In this document: positions 52,369-62,237 of the stretch, piece by piece
Layout of the letters: every line of letters begins with the position of its first letter
Numbering within the stretch: the stretch's first letter is position 1
DNA from: JAIXWP01 sp044371755
GTDB taxonomy: Bacteria; Bacteroidota; Bacteroidia; Flavobacteriales_D; Sanyastnellaceae
NCBI GenBank assembly: GCA_044371755.1
Contig: JBILSZ010000002.1
Span: 28,558 to 92,557, forward strand
Length of the DNA: 64,000 nt
Direction: 5' to 3'
Program-made: the position numbers and the translations under genes
The notes under the pieces: generated by a model
What the model was told of the DNA's origin: nothing
Seen by the model: the letters and a program-made list of their open reading frames with translations, nothing else
Databases searched by the model: none

Positions 52369-54330
52369 TTAAACGTCGATCTTCGCGTACTTAGCATTTG
52401 CTTCGATGAAGGCACGTCTTGGAGGAACGTCATCACCCATAAGCATACTGAAGATGTGATCACATTCTGCAGCATTCTCAATGGTTACGCGACGCAATGT
52501 GCGTTTCTCTGGATTGAGTGTTGTCTCCCAAAGCTGCTCTGCATTCATCTCTCCGAGACCCTTATAGCGCTGCACATTCACACTTGATTCGTTACCAGCT
52601 CCTTTGAGCTCTTGAATCAAGCGATCTCTTTGTTCCTCATTCCAAGCGTATTCCTGCTTGTTTCCTTTTTTGACAAGATAAAGAGGAGGTGTGGCAATAT
52701 AGATGTGTCCATTCTCAATCAATTCCTTCATATGTCGGAAGAAGAAGGTGAGAATGAGTGTTTCGATGTGTGAACCGTCAACGTCAGCATCACACATGAT
52801 GACAATCTTGTGATAGCGTAATTTGGCGATGTTCAAAGCCTTGCTGTCCTCTTCGGTTCCAATGTAAACTCCTAATGCAGTATATATATTCTTGATTTCT
52901 TCATTCTCAAGAATCTTATGCTGCATAGCTTTTTCTACATTGAGAATTTTACCTCTCAAAGGAAGAATCGCTTGGAAAACGCGATCGCGGCCTTGTTTAG
53001 CGGTACCGCCTGCAGAGTCACCCTCTACAAGGAACAACTCACTTTTATGTGGATCCTTTTCTGAACAGTCGGCCAATTTGCCTGGCAAACTTCCGCCAGA
53101 CCCAACACCTTTTCTCTGCACCATTTCACGCGCTTTGCGCGCGGCTATTCTTGCTTGAGCGGCAATTATTACTTTATTTACGATGGCACGTGCGTCGTTT
53201 GGATTCTCTTCGAGATAAGCTTCCAGCATCTCGCTCACCACTTGGCTCACAGGTGCTACAGCTTCTTTATTACCCAATTTAGTCTTTGTCTGACCTTCAA
53301 ATTGAGGCTCTGCTACTTTTACAGAAACGACAGCTGTCAAGCCCTCACGGAAGTCGTCTCCGCTGATTTCAATTTTTAGTTTTTCAAGAAGACCAGATTT
53401 CTCAGCGTAATTCTTGAGAGTTGCTGTTAATCCTCTTCTAAACCCTTGAAGGTGGGTGCCACCTTCGTGCGTATTGATATTATTCACGTAAGAGTGAATA
53501 TTCTCATTGAACGAATCATTATATGTCATAGCCACCTCAACTGGAATCTCACCATCGGTGCGCTCCATATATATGATTTTTTGAATCATAGATTGGCGAT
53601 TTTCGTCTACATAACGAACGAATTCTTTCAACCCTTCCTTCGACAAAAAGACTTCTTCTTTTGCATTGCCATTTTCATCAAGCTCGCGCTTGTCGACCAA
53701 GGTCAATGTGATTCCTTTATTCAAGAAAGAAAGTTCACGAAGGCGATTGGCTAATGTCTCACGATTGTACTCTGTAACGTCAAAGATTGATGCGTCTGGT
53801 TGGAAGGTAACAGTAGTACCGCGCTTGTCCGTTGGACCAATTTCCTTTACAGGATACAATGGCTTTCCGATGGAATATTCTTGAACATACATTTTACCAT
53901 CTCGAAACACTTCTGCTTTCAAGAGGGTTGAAAGTGCATTTACACAAGATACACCAACCCCGTGCAGACCGCCGGATACCTTATAAGATCCTTTATCGAA
54001 TTTACCACCTGCTCCTATTTTTGTCATTACTACCTGAAGAGCAGAAACACCTTCTTTCTTGTGCATGTCCACAGGAATACCACGACCGTTGTCTTCTACG
54101 GTTATCGAATTGCCTTCATTGATGGTGACGCGTATAGTATCACAATGTCCGGCCAAAGCCTCGTCAATACTATTATCTACAACTTCATACACGAGATGAT
54201 GTAAACCTCTTGTTCCAATATCTCCGATATACATGGCTGGACGCATTCTAACGTGCTCCATACCTTCAAGACTTTGAATATTGTCGGCGGTGTATTGAGC
54301 TACCACCGGAGCTTTTGTTTCTTCACTCAT
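52369..54330 (-). CDS. gyrB: DNA gyrase subunit B
   Basis: The 653-residue ATPase subunit of DNA gyrase has GHKL ATPase motifs (EVVDNSIDEALAGHCD, VEDNGRGIPVDMHKKEG, GLHGVGVSCVNALS), a transducer domain and the TOPRIM domain with VEGDSAGGTAKQGRDR and DADVDGSHIETLIL. The C-terminal QRYKGLGEMNAEQLWETTLNPEKRTL is characteristic of GyrB versus ParE. Length is close to the usual 640-650. Single gene, bounded by its own terminator downstream. Confidence 0.98.
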   Translation of the reverse strand: MSEETKAPVVAQYTADNIQSLEGMEHVRMRPAMYIGDIGTRGLHHLVYEVVDNSIDEALAGHCDTIRVTINEGNSITVEDNGRGIPVDMHKKEGVSALQVVMTKIGAGGKFDKGSYKVSGGLHGVGVSCVNALSTLLKAEVFRDGKMYVQEYSIGKPLYPVKEIGPTDKRGTTVTFQPDASIFDVTEYNRETLANRLRELSFLNKGITLTLVDKRELDENGNAKEEVFLSKEGLKEFVRYVDENRQSMIQKIIYMERTDGEIPVEVAMTYNDSFNENIHSYVNNINTHEGGTHLQGFRRGLTATLKNYAEKSGLLEKLKIEISGDDFREGLTAVVSVKVAEPQFEGQTKTKLGNKEAVAPVSQVVSEMLEAYLEENPNDARAIVNKVIIAAQARIAARKAREMVQRKGVGSGGSLPGKLADCSEKDPHKSELFLVEGDSAGGTAKQGRDRVFQAILPLRGKILNVEKAMQHKILENEEIKNIYTALGVYIGTEEDSKALNIAKLRYHKIVIMCDADVDGSHIETLILTFFFRHMKELIENGHIYIATPPLYLVKKGNKQEYAWNEEQRDRLIQELKGAGNESSVNVQRYKGLGEMNAEQLWETTLNPEKRTLRRVTIENAAECDHIFSMLMGDDVPPRRAFIEANAKYAKIDV

Positions 54331-54384
54331 AAGGAGTTCTGAATTATTAATACTGGTTAATTAAGATGCTTGTTTTCGGGCAAC

Positions 54385-54412
54385 AAAAAAGGCTGAAAAA
54401 ACAGCCTTTTTT
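54385..54412 (-). terminator. Terminator after the barrel gene
   Basis: AAAAAAGGCTG/CAGCCTTTTTT with a 6-nt A loop; T-run on the minus strand, 91 nt after the stop of the gene at 54503. Confidence 0.9.
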
Positions 54413-54502
54413 TCCTATCGCAAAAATAGTGAAAACCCTTGATATTATTGATATTTCAGGCTAATATTTATTGCTTTGTATTGTTAACAATTCATCAACA
54501 TT

Positions 54503-56284
54503 TTAGAACGCGTAAGTCGCTCCCATCATCGCCAAAAAACGCTGAACGTCATAACCGCTCCAACGCTGGTACCTGAGGGCCAACGTATTGTTCAGCTGAA
54601 CCCACGCTGAAAGACGTTTGTTGTATTTATACTCCACATTGATATTGGCATCTGTAAAACCATCAAGCTTGAAATGATACGAGCCATCTGCCTCTGTCTC
54701 AACGCCTTCCACTGGAACCAAGGACTTTGCCCATCTCGAACCGATATAGAAGATATCCACACCTACTGTGAATTTATCTCTCAATTTATATTGTCCACTT
54801 GCTGTAATCTTCAAATTTGGCTGGTGCCAAGCATGTACCTCGTTACCTAGGGTATAGTTGAACCAGTCACCCCGAAGATTAGCCTTCCATTTTTCACCAC
54901 TATATATGGCCATTTCACCATGAATATTCAACGCACGCAAATCATCATAGATAATGGTGAATCTATTGCCCACACTGCGATACAAAATATTCGTAGAATC
55001 ACTTAAATAGAGACTATCGTTGACGAAATAAGCAAAGTTCTCCCATGAATTATAATTGACACCCGCGCTAAAAGAGACCGTCTTCGATACAGCGCCACCT
55101 ATTCCTCCATAGAGCTCCAATTTGTTGTTTCTATTTCTTAAATCCGGAAATGTTTGAATAAAGGGATTTTCACGATACAATCCAAGATAGGTCGTGGGCT
55201 CGACGCTACCGCGAACGCCAGCGTACGGCACAATCAAGCCTTTGAACATATTATAACTCACTTCTGCTAAAGGATAAAAATGCGCTGGACTATCTCCCCT
55301 ACCTTCGAAGTACAATCCAACACCCACTTTTGCTCGCAAATCTCTCCAAATTGTCTGCGCTGTAGGCACCAAGCGAATTACTGCATTATCCCAAGATCTT
55401 GCTTTAATGTTTTCCTCATCCAATATAGGCACGCCAAAACGACCAATGTTGGGGCCAGTGAATGAAAAAGTATTATAATTTACTCCTATTTCTCCCGAAA
55501 ACAATTCTGTATTCCTCAGCTGGCTAGCGGTTGCCACCCAATCAAAATTAGTTTCGCTACCATCAAAAAGATCCTTCGTATTGCGAATAGCCAAATCAAA
55601 CTTGTAGTTTATCTCCGAACTATCGCGTTCAAACGTCGCATAACTCACCCGACCACCGAAAGTGTTTAGTCGTTGACGAAGACTATCCATGAAAACATCC
55701 TCACCGGTAAATTGGGCATTATCAAATCCATACCAGTGGCTGACATTGCGCTCCCAATTAAGACTCCCTTCTAAGATGTGCTTTTTCAAAAATCTTCTAC
55801 CCCAAATTTCCAATCGGTTGTCGCTAAAACGATCGGGGATGCTATCTCCATCACCCAATGCGAGTCCTGAACTTCTCAGTAACTTATAGTGGATTCCGTA
55901 TGTCCCTTTCTTAGAACGTCCGTCCATAAAATAAAAATCTACTGGAACGGTTTCGAAGGTTCCGAAGCCAGCACGCACATATCCTCGATATAATCGTGGA
56001 AGCTTTTCTTCTACATTAATTTTTGCCGCTAAAATTGGTTTCGGCTCTATAGTGACCGTCTTACGCGTGGGCAAAGTGCTGTAGCGAATGGTAGTCATGT
56101 CGATGACCTGTTCCTTTATGAGGGGAACGGTCGATAATTTATTGGCATCGCGCAAAAACAATCGGCGCTCTCCCTCAAATTGGGACTCCATATTGATCAC
56201 GCTATCGCGCGTCTGTGCTATTCCCGCTGCACCTGTGAATATGAAACAGAGTGCAATAAAATATTTTATCGTTTTCATCATCAT
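54503..56284 (-). CDS. Outer-membrane beta-barrel protein of a TPR-coupled pair
   Basis: The 593-residue protein has a signal peptide (start MMMKTIKYF; any of the first three Met codons may be used) and a long set of amphipathic strands (LYRGYVRAGFGTFETVPVDFYFMD, LEIWGRRFLKKHILEGSLNW, YELYGGIGGAVSKTVSFSAGVNY), ending in a TonB-dependent-receptor-like aromatic strand (RFLAMMGATYAF). A plug domain is not evident, so it is probably a porin-like or receptor barrel. It lies 3 nt downstream of the large TPR gene, an arrangement common in Bacteroidota, and the TPR protein may assemble or support it. Confidence 0.85.
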   Translation of the reverse strand: MMMKTIKYFIALCFIFTGAAGIAQTRDSVINMESQFEGERRLFLRDANKLSTVPLIKEQVIDMTTIRYSTLPTRKTVTIEPKPILAAKINVEEKLPRLYRGYVRAGFGTFETVPVDFYFMDGRSKKGTYGIHYKLLRSSGLALGDGDSIPDRFSDNRLEIWGRRFLKKHILEGSLNWERNVSHWYGFDNAQFTGEDVFMDSLRQRLNTFGGRVSYATFERDSSEINYKFDLAIRNTKDLFDGSETNFDWVATASQLRNTELFSGEIGVNYNTFSFTGPNIGRFGVPILDEENIKARSWDNAVIRLVPTAQTIWRDLRAKVGVGLYFEGRGDSPAHFYPLAEVSYNMFKGLIVPYAGVRGSVEPTTYLGLYRENPFIQTFPDLRNRNNKLELYGGIGGAVSKTVSFSAGVNYNSWENFAYFVNDSLYLSDSTNILYRSVGNRFTIIYDDLRALNIHGEMAIYSGEKWKANLRGDWFNYTLGNEVHAWHQPNLKITASGQYKLRDKFTVGVDIFYIGSRWAKSLVPVEGVETEADGSYHFKLDGFTDANINVEYKYNKRLSAWVQLNNTLALRYQRWSGYDVQRFLAMMGATYAF

Positions 56285-56287
56285 TTC

Positions 56288-59200
56288 TTATTCATTATCA
56301 GGTACTAAATCAATTTCAATTTCGCCGCTTCTGCTGCCGCTACTGCCACTTCCATTCTCAATCTGGTCAAGCTGATTGAGCTTTGTTTGAGCCTCGTCTT
56401 TCACCCATTGCTCCTCCACTTTTTCAATAACTCCATTGAGAAGTGCGCGTGCCTGGAAATATTCTTTTTTACCGATATAAACATCAGCAAGCAACAGTAT
56501 CGCCTTGTACTTCCATTCTGTGAAAGCTGAATATTTTTCAATATGCTCTCCAATTTCTGTTTCCGCCTTAGCATAATTTCCCGCGCGATAGTGCATGAAT
56601 GCAATGTGGTACTTAGCCTCTGCAGCATTTGTTCCGCCTCGCTTCATTACCTCTTTAAAATCAGCTGTCGCTCCAGCATCGTCTAATTCTTCCATGCGAA
56701 TTCTTCCGCGCCATAGATGCGCTGTAAATCGAATTTCATCTGGAGTACTTGGATTCACAAGCACCTTATCTGCATACTGCTTCGCCTCCGCCTTTCTATC
56801 CATGAAATAATAGCATCGCATCAATCCTATTTGAGCCTCCAATACATTCACCTTGATAACAGCAATGGTCTCCAAGTTCGCGTAGTGATCAGATGCCACT
56901 TGGTAATTCTTGCGATTGTAGTTAATCGTTGCCGCCACTTTCAAACTTTCTTCTGTGTAATCATTGTATGGTTGCGAAATCACAAAATTGTAACTATTCA
57001 AAGCGGCATCCTGATTACCTTTTTCAAAATAGCATGTTGCCAATAAGTAATTGGCTTCTACCCCAAATAGAGCAGGCTGAAACTGCCTCAAATAATTTCC
57101 TAGTTTCTCGATTGCCAAATCACAATTGCCATCGTAAGCTGCGTCAGAAGCCTTTTTGTAAACATCCGACTCAATATCCTCCGACTTGATATTGACAATT
57201 CTTAAATTTCTAATTTGATTTTGAAACTCTGTATCTTCTATCAAAGTATTTCTCACAGCAGCCACGGCATCAATCAAAATAGGATCATTTGGGAACTGAG
57301 TATATAATATGTTCCACGTCTCTTTAACCTTAGCGACATTGTTCTTCTTTACGTAGTAGCTGCACATATCCGCAAGCGCTTTTTTGTAGTAGGCAGAGGT
57401 CGAATGATTCTGTAGAATATCATTATAATATGTAGCGGCCTCATCCAATCTGTTCTGCGCCAAATAAGTCTTAGCGAGTTCATACTTACCATCTACTTTA
57501 AACTTCGAATCAGGAATCTCAGAAAGCATATTTTTAATCACCCATGCCTTTTTATCCGCTTGACCATCGAAGCCATAACACATCGCTTTTTGAAACATAG
57601 CATAGTCCTTATTCCCTTCATTATTGTCGCTCACTTTATCGTAGTACTGAATGGCTTGTTGGTAGCTCTTGTTTACATAGAAACAGTCTCCAATGCGCAG
57701 GTACGCATCATACAACTTTCTTCTTTCCTTCACTCCATTGCCGTCTGCAAACTTTCTAAAACCAGTATTTGCATTTGCATAGAGGCCTTTCATTGTTTCG
57801 AAATTCGACTCTTCGTTTCCCAATTTGAAATAGCTATATCCTATTCCATAGTTTGCTAAACCATAATACTCACTTTGTATCGCACCTTGATCATTGAGAA
57901 ATGCGTTATAGCGGGTGATTGCTTCGCTGTATTCTCTTTTTCTATATGAAATTTCAGCTTTCCAAAACTTCGCTTCCGACGTGAGCAGTGGGTTGATTTG
58001 AAAGGTATTTACCTTATCAAAAAATGAAGTAGAACGATCGTAGTCCTCCGCTTGGAAGAGCTCCACTCCCCTATTGTATGCTACAATCTGATATGCTTCC
58101 TTTACACGATTATCTTTATTTTGAATTTTCTCAAGTGAAGCTAATGCGCGTTCGTAGTTGCGCGTTTTCATATACACATTTAGTAAAAACTCATACGCCT
58201 CATCCCTCCTAGGACTATTGGGATATTTGTTCAAATAATCTTCGAATGCGGTAATAGCCTCGTGAAATGGATTATAAGAAAGTTCGAATGCCAGCTTCGA
58301 ATAATTAAACAAGGCATCTTCCTGAATTTCTCTATTAAATTCCATCGATGATGCCTCGCTAAAAGTATTTCTTGCAAATTCCTTGTTATTTAGTTTCAAA
58401 TAACAATCAGCCATATTGTATGTTGCCAGTTGATAGAGTTCATCGCGCTCGCCACTGCACCCGCCAAAAGCTTTGATTGCATTATCATAATCTTGTGTGC
58501 GATAATATGTGTAACCCAACTGATAATAATCCTCCCGGGTAATCTCCGATTTTTCTACACCAGTATGAAACTGCAATAAATAAGGCAATGCCTCAGTATA
58601 TTTTTCCTTGATAAAATAAGCATCACCAATCAATCGTGCAATTTCTGGAACCCGCTTAGTCGACTTCTCTGTAGCCGATTGCAAAACCGCTGGAGCATAT
58701 GCCAAAAGCTCATCATACTTCTTTTGCTTATAATAAATTTGTGTGATGTAATAAGGAACGATAGGACTAAAATTGGGATCAGATTCTAATTGCTTAAATC
58801 CTGTCAATGCTGTTTCATAGTCCTTTTGATCATAAGCAATATGTGAATAATAATAGAGGGCTGGCTGCTTGTATTGAGATTCGACCTGCTTGACCTCCAA
58901 AAAGTCTTGACGCGCACTTTTTAAATCACCTTCTTCAAAAAGCGAATGCCCTCTCTTATAAAAAAATTCAATCTTCTCATCATTCGACAGCATGTCTTGA
59001 TCTACTTCTTGAAACCACTCTAAAGCCTTTTTGTAACTCTTTCGTTGATAGTTAAACGTTGCCAATTCAAAATAAACGTGGTGTTTCCAAGGAGAGTCTG
59101 GATGCTCGCGCACAAATCGAATTAGCTGATACTCTGCATCGGGTTGAAGTAAGTAGAGTGCACAAATACCCTTATAATACTCCGCATTGATTCGCATTGC

Positions 59201-59395
59201 ATTTTGAGGGTCCAGCTCCAGGCCGATATACTCCTCAAACTTTTTCATAGAGGCACTATACTTCTCGTGATCATAGAGATGAATTGCCTCTTTGTAAACC
59301 GCAGTTTTATCGAACAATGCGATTGGCTCTTGAGCGAGCAAGGCTTGTGAACAAAGAAGGGTCACCACCAATAAAACTATTATTCTTGCTTTCAT
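56288..59395 (-). CDS. Large tetratricopeptide-repeat periplasmic protein
   Basis: The 1035-residue protein has a signal peptide (MKARIIVLLVVTLLCSQALLAQ) and at least 15 TPR-like helical repeats, with characteristic YxxGxxxYxxxxYxxA spacing (YQLGYTYYRTQDYDNAIKAF, YRIGDCFYVNKSYQQAIQYY, YELAKTYLAQNRLDEAATYY). The final segment is Gly/Ser rich with an acidic tail (GSGSSGSRSGEIEIDLVPDNE). TPR scaffolds of this size often support barrel assembly or gliding/T9SS function. It is the first gene of the pair with the barrel at 54503-56284. Confidence 0.92.
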   Translation of the reverse strand: MKARIIVLLVVTLLCSQALLAQEPIALFDKTAVYKEAIHLYDHEKYSASMKKFEEYIGLELDPQNAMRINAEYYKGICALYLLQPDAEYQLIRFVREHPDSPWKHHVYFELATFNYQRKSYKKALEWFQEVDQDMLSNDEKIEFFYKRGHSLFEEGDLKSARQDFLEVKQVESQYKQPALYYYSHIAYDQKDYETALTGFKQLESDPNFSPIVPYYITQIYYKQKKYDELLAYAPAVLQSATEKSTKRVPEIARLIGDAYFIKEKYTEALPYLLQFHTGVEKSEITREDYYQLGYTYYRTQDYDNAIKAFGGCSGERDELYQLATYNMADCYLKLNNKEFARNTFSEASSMEFNREIQEDALFNYSKLAFELSYNPFHEAITAFEDYLNKYPNSPRRDEAYEFLLNVYMKTRNYERALASLEKIQNKDNRVKEAYQIVAYNRGVELFQAEDYDRSTSFFDKVNTFQINPLLTSEAKFWKAEISYRKREYSEAITRYNAFLNDQGAIQSEYYGLANYGIGYSYFKLGNEESNFETMKGLYANANTGFRKFADGNGVKERRKLYDAYLRIGDCFYVNKSYQQAIQYYDKVSDNNEGNKDYAMFQKAMCYGFDGQADKKAWVIKNMLSEIPDSKFKVDGKYELAKTYLAQNRLDEAATYYNDILQNHSTSAYYKKALADMCSYYVKKNNVAKVKETWNILYTQFPNDPILIDAVAAVRNTLIEDTEFQNQIRNLRIVNIKSEDIESDVYKKASDAAYDGNCDLAIEKLGNYLRQFQPALFGVEANYLLATCYFEKGNQDAALNSYNFVISQPYNDYTEESLKVAATINYNRKNYQVASDHYANLETIAVIKVNVLEAQIGLMRCYYFMDRKAEAKQYADKVLVNPSTPDEIRFTAHLWRGRIRMEELDDAGATADFKEVMKRGGTNAAEAKYHIAFMHYRAGNYAKAETEIGEHIEKYSAFTEWKYKAILLLADVYIGKKEYFQARALLNGVIEKVEEQWVKDEAQTKLNQLDQIENGSGSSGSRSGEIEIDLVPDNE

Positions 59396-59485
59396 TCTCG
59401 GACAGAATTTACCGAGAACAAAGAAAAATCGCGCCGAATATTGTTAAACAGTGCTTTGCGAAACTTGCGAACGTTGAATTGTTTA

Positions 59486-60115
59486 TCACGCTATGAGCGC
59501 ACTGGCCTCTTCCAAGCCTTTTCCTTCTCTGATAATCTCAATGCCCCCTTTGGTGCAATCAATAATAGTGGAAGCCAAAAAACCACCTGGTCCGCCATCG
59601 ATGACCATGTCTACTTTGTCACCCCATTTTTCATCGATACGCTCCGCATCAGTGCTGTACTCTAGGAGTTCATCTTCATCGTGAATGGAAGTCGAAACCA
59701 ACGGTTCGCCCAACGCCTGCACCAATCGGGTAGCGATGGGATGATTGGGAACGCGAATGCCTATGGACTTCCTGTTGCTTTCGAATAATCTTGGAATATT
59801 ACGATTGCCCTCTAAGATAAATGTGTATGGCCCAGGCAGCAGGGTTTTCATCAATTTGAAAACGGGATTGGATACGGGCATGCTGAAATCTGTCATATGC
59901 GACAAATCGGAGCAAACAATGGAGAATTTTGCTTTCTCGATTTTAATATTTTTCAACCGCGCCACTCGCTCTAAACCTTTGTTAGAACTCAATGCACAGC
60001 CAAGTGTATAAACCGTGTCGGTGGGATAGATCACTACCCCACCAGCACGAAGAATTTTTACCGCTTGTTCTATTTTACGGTCATCAATATTATCTGGAAA
60101 AAGCTCTATTCGCAT
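59486..60115 (-). CDS. L-threonylcarbamoyladenylate synthase (Sua5/YciO/YrdC family)
   Basis: The 209-residue protein is a Sua5/YrdC-fold enzyme that makes threonylcarbamoyl-AMP for the t6A tRNA modification. Motifs include GGVVIYPTDTVYTLGCALSS, RLKNIKIEKAKFSIVC, LLPGPYTFILEG and VPNHPIATRLVQAL. The YciO-type subgroup lacks the extended Sua5 C-terminus and may act on other substrates, so the symbol is left open. It is 3 nt downstream of the fsa gene, with which it is probably co-transcribed. Confidence 0.9.
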   Translation of the reverse strand: MRIELFPDNIDDRKIEQAVKILRAGGVVIYPTDTVYTLGCALSSNKGLERVARLKNIKIEKAKFSIVCSDLSHMTDFSMPVSNPVFKLMKTLLPGPYTFILEGNRNIPRLFESNRKSIGIRVPNHPIATRLVQALGEPLVSTSIHDEDELLEYSTDAERIDEKWGDKVDMVIDGGPGGFLASTIIDCTKGGIEIIREGKGLEEASALIA

Positions 60116-60118
60116 GGA

Positions 60119-60787
60119 TTACTGGGCTGCTTCAGCCGCTTTTTTGTGGTCTGCCAAGAATTGAGCAAGACCCGCATCTGTCAAAGGATGCTTGAGCAAG
60201 GCCATGATCGCACTCAAAGGTCCGGTCATCACATCAGCTCCAATTTCTGCGCACTTGATGATGTGCATCGGGTGACGAACAGATGCTGCCAAAATCTCGG
60301 TATCGTACCCATAATTATCATAAATCAAGCGTATTTGCTCAATCAATTCCAATCCATCGACAGAAATATCATCAAGACGACCAATGAATGGCGATACATA
60401 AGAAGCACCGGCCTTTGCAGCCAATAATGCTTGTCCTGCCGAAAACACCAACGTACAATTCGTTCGAATACCCTTATCAGAAAAATACTTCAATGCTTTT
60501 ACACCATCTTTAATCATGGGGATTTTCACCACAATATTCTCATGTAACGCGGCCAACTCTTCTCCTTCCTTTACCATTCCTTCAAAGTCGGTCGAAATAA
60601 CTTCTGCCGAAACATCACCCTCACCAACGATATTGCAGATATCAACATAGTGCTTGTTCACCTTGTCTTTACCACTGATTCCCTCTTTTGCCATTAGGCT
60701 TGGGTTAGTAGTAACACCATCAAGCACACCTAAAGCATGCGCCTCTTTTATCTGTTCGAGATTTGCTGTATCAATGAAGAATTTCAT
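60119..60787 (-). CDS. fsa: Fructose-6-phosphate aldolase / small transaldolase
   Basis: The 222-residue TIM-barrel enzyme of the TalC/FSA group has the Schiff-base Lys in ENIVVKIPMIKDG, plus FFIDTANLEQIKEAHALGVLDGVTTNPSLMAKEG, NCTLVFSAGQALLAAKAGASYVSPFIGRLDD and ASVRHPMHI. Short transaldolases of this kind are usual in Bacteroidota and may serve in the pentose-phosphate pathway. Whether the main activity is FSA or transaldolase is unknown. A TATTTTTG box lies upstream; the YrdC-type gene follows by 3 nt. Confidence 0.93.
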   Translation of the reverse strand: MKFFIDTANLEQIKEAHALGVLDGVTTNPSLMAKEGISGKDKVNKHYVDICNIVGEGDVSAEVISTDFEGMVKEGEELAALHENIVVKIPMIKDGVKALKYFSDKGIRTNCTLVFSAGQALLAAKAGASYVSPFIGRLDDISVDGLELIEQIRLIYDNYGYDTEILAASVRHPMHIIKCAEIGADVMTGPLSAIMALLKHPLTDAGLAQFLADHKKAAEAAQ

Positions 60788-60803
60788 AAGAATTTATTTT
60801 GAG

Positions 60804-60811
60804 CAAAAATA
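60804..60811 (-). promoter_or_regulatory. -7 element of fsa (TATTTTTG)
   Basis: Exact TAnnTTTG match on the minus strand, 16 nt before the ATG. A CTTG 17 nt further upstream could serve as a -33 element. Confidence 0.5.
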
Positions 60812-60940
60812 CCTTCGTATCTGGTTTTCAAGCAAAATAAATTATCCCCGTTTTTGCACATACCTATACGCTAGAATATGCCTGAATAGAATATCTGTTA
60901 ACATTCACAGTGCTGCACTCAAAAATTGTAATTTCGCCTC

Positions 60941-61330
60941 ATGAACGAAAAAATGCATAGACCAATTCTACAAATGATGGTGACAGCACTCGCCCTCATT
61001 ATCGGCGACTGGTGGATCGACGGAGTATCTTTCAGCGCTCCTTGGATCGCCTTGGTAACGGCAGTCATTCTCGCCTTCCTCAACGTTTTCCTCAAACCAA
61101 TTCTGGTACTATTAACGATTCCTGCCACCATTCTGACTTTCGGAATATTTCTGTTGGTTATAAACGCATGTATTATCCTAATCGCTAGTGAACTTATTCC
61201 GAACGATCACTTCATGGTGAATGGCTTTTGGCCAGCGTTCTGGCTGTCTTTCATCATTAGCATTGCCAACTCACTTTTTGGTGCACGTGTAAAAGTGATC
61301 AAGCAAGGCAACGACGATGATCAATTCTAG
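60941..61330 (+). CDS. Small four-TM membrane protein (phage_holin_4_2/YvlD-like)
   Basis: The 129-residue membrane protein has four TM segments and the family features of PF04020 (LNVFLKPILVLLTIPATILTFGIFLLVINACIILIASELI, then FWPAFWLSFIISIANSLF). Despite the 'phage holin' family name, members are mostly chromosomal and the role is unknown; no phage genes are nearby. Preceded by a 153-nt gap that holds only the fsa promoter; convergent with the lipoprotein at 61333 (2-nt gap). Confidence 0.85.
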   Translation: MNEKMHRPILQMMVTALALIIGDWWIDGVSFSAPWIALVTAVILAFLNVFLKPILVLLTIPATILTFGIFLLVINACIILIASELIPNDHFMVNGFWPAFWLSFIISIANSLFGARVKVIKQGNDDDQF

Positions 61331-61332
61331 CA

Positions 61333-62220
61333 TTATTCAACTATAGGAATCAATCCGCGCAAGCCCATATCCACCACTTGTTCGAATTCAGGTTCGAAGA
61401 TTCCATTAGAATTGGTGTCAATCCATTCAAAACTTTGATTACTCGACAGTGAGAGGGTTACGACTATATCTTCTGTTTCGCTGCCTGTGATAACCAACGG
61501 TTCAGCAAAATTACCTGTCACTACACAAGATCCAGCAGGAATCGGGCTTGTAGACGCGAGAGGATTCGGAACAGTAGTAGCGCCCTGTGGACTTTGCCCC
61601 TGAAAAGTTTGGGTCACAAAAGGCGTGACGACTTCCATTCCCCAATATCCTTGCAGCTTATCATCGTTTACTGCAATGGTCTGTGTGTTCACCAGATAAG
61701 ATCCTATGTAAGTATTATAGCCCACGAAACTCGCCAGCCGTCCAGTAAGATTGAAGGTTTGATATCTAAAATCAATATCATAATTTTGATAAGCCAAGGA
61801 TACACGCATCCATTCGTAAGTGTCAGGATCTACCTGAGATAGTGGAATTTCCAAAAAAACTTCGTTCTCTCCTACTACAATTGCCTGACTAAAATCTATA
61901 GCCAAAGCACCTCCTTGTGCTGTCTCGGGTGCACTATACAAAATCTCACCACCACCAAGCGGTACCAAAGAACCATTGGTCATCTCTACATAATGTGCAC
62001 TTATTTTATGAAAATTGGGAGACTGTGCTGCATGACCAGATGGCACCTCAGATGGGGTGCCAAGATTATTCAAGCGCACTTGATTTTCATCAAAGCGAAA
62101 TTTAAAAATCAACTTAGGACTTGTATCAGGTGTCGGACCTAGCGGCACACCAGGATTCTCTTCTTTCTTACAACCTAAAAGAGCGAGGGCAAGCAAAAAA
62201 AGATAAGCATTTTTTCTCAT
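61333..62220 (-). CDS. Lipoprotein with beta-sandwich, MbnP-like
   Basis: The 295-residue lipoprotein (signal peptide with lipobox ALLGC) has a beta-rich body with KLIFKFRFDENQVRLNN and ISAHYVEMTNGSLVPLGGG, reminiscent of MbnP-type copper-binding domains of Bacteroidota, but the diagnostic His motifs are not evident to me. A C-terminal DTNSNGIFEPEFEQ has calcium-loop character. Function unknown. It is a single gene between a small membrane protein (convergent) and the helicase (same strand, 17 nt). Confidence 0.7.
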   Translation of the reverse strand: MRKNAYLFLLALALLGCKKEENPGVPLGPTPDTSPKLIFKFRFDENQVRLNNLGTPSEVPSGHAAQSPNFHKISAHYVEMTNGSLVPLGGGEILYSAPETAQGGALAIDFSQAIVVGENEVFLEIPLSQVDPDTYEWMRVSLAYQNYDIDFRYQTFNLTGRLASFVGYNTYIGSYLVNTQTIAVNDDKLQGYWGMEVVTPFVTQTFQGQSPQGATTVPNPLASTSPIPAGSCVVTGNFAEPLVITGSETEDIVVTLSLSSNQSFEWIDTNSNGIFEPEFEQVVDMGLRGLIPIVE

Positions 62221-62237
62221 AATTCAAATATACTAAA

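Noticed and set aside
60941..61330. 'Phage holin' family protein as evidence for a prophage
   Set aside because: The family name is misleading; no integrase, capsid, lysin or att-like repeats are nearby.
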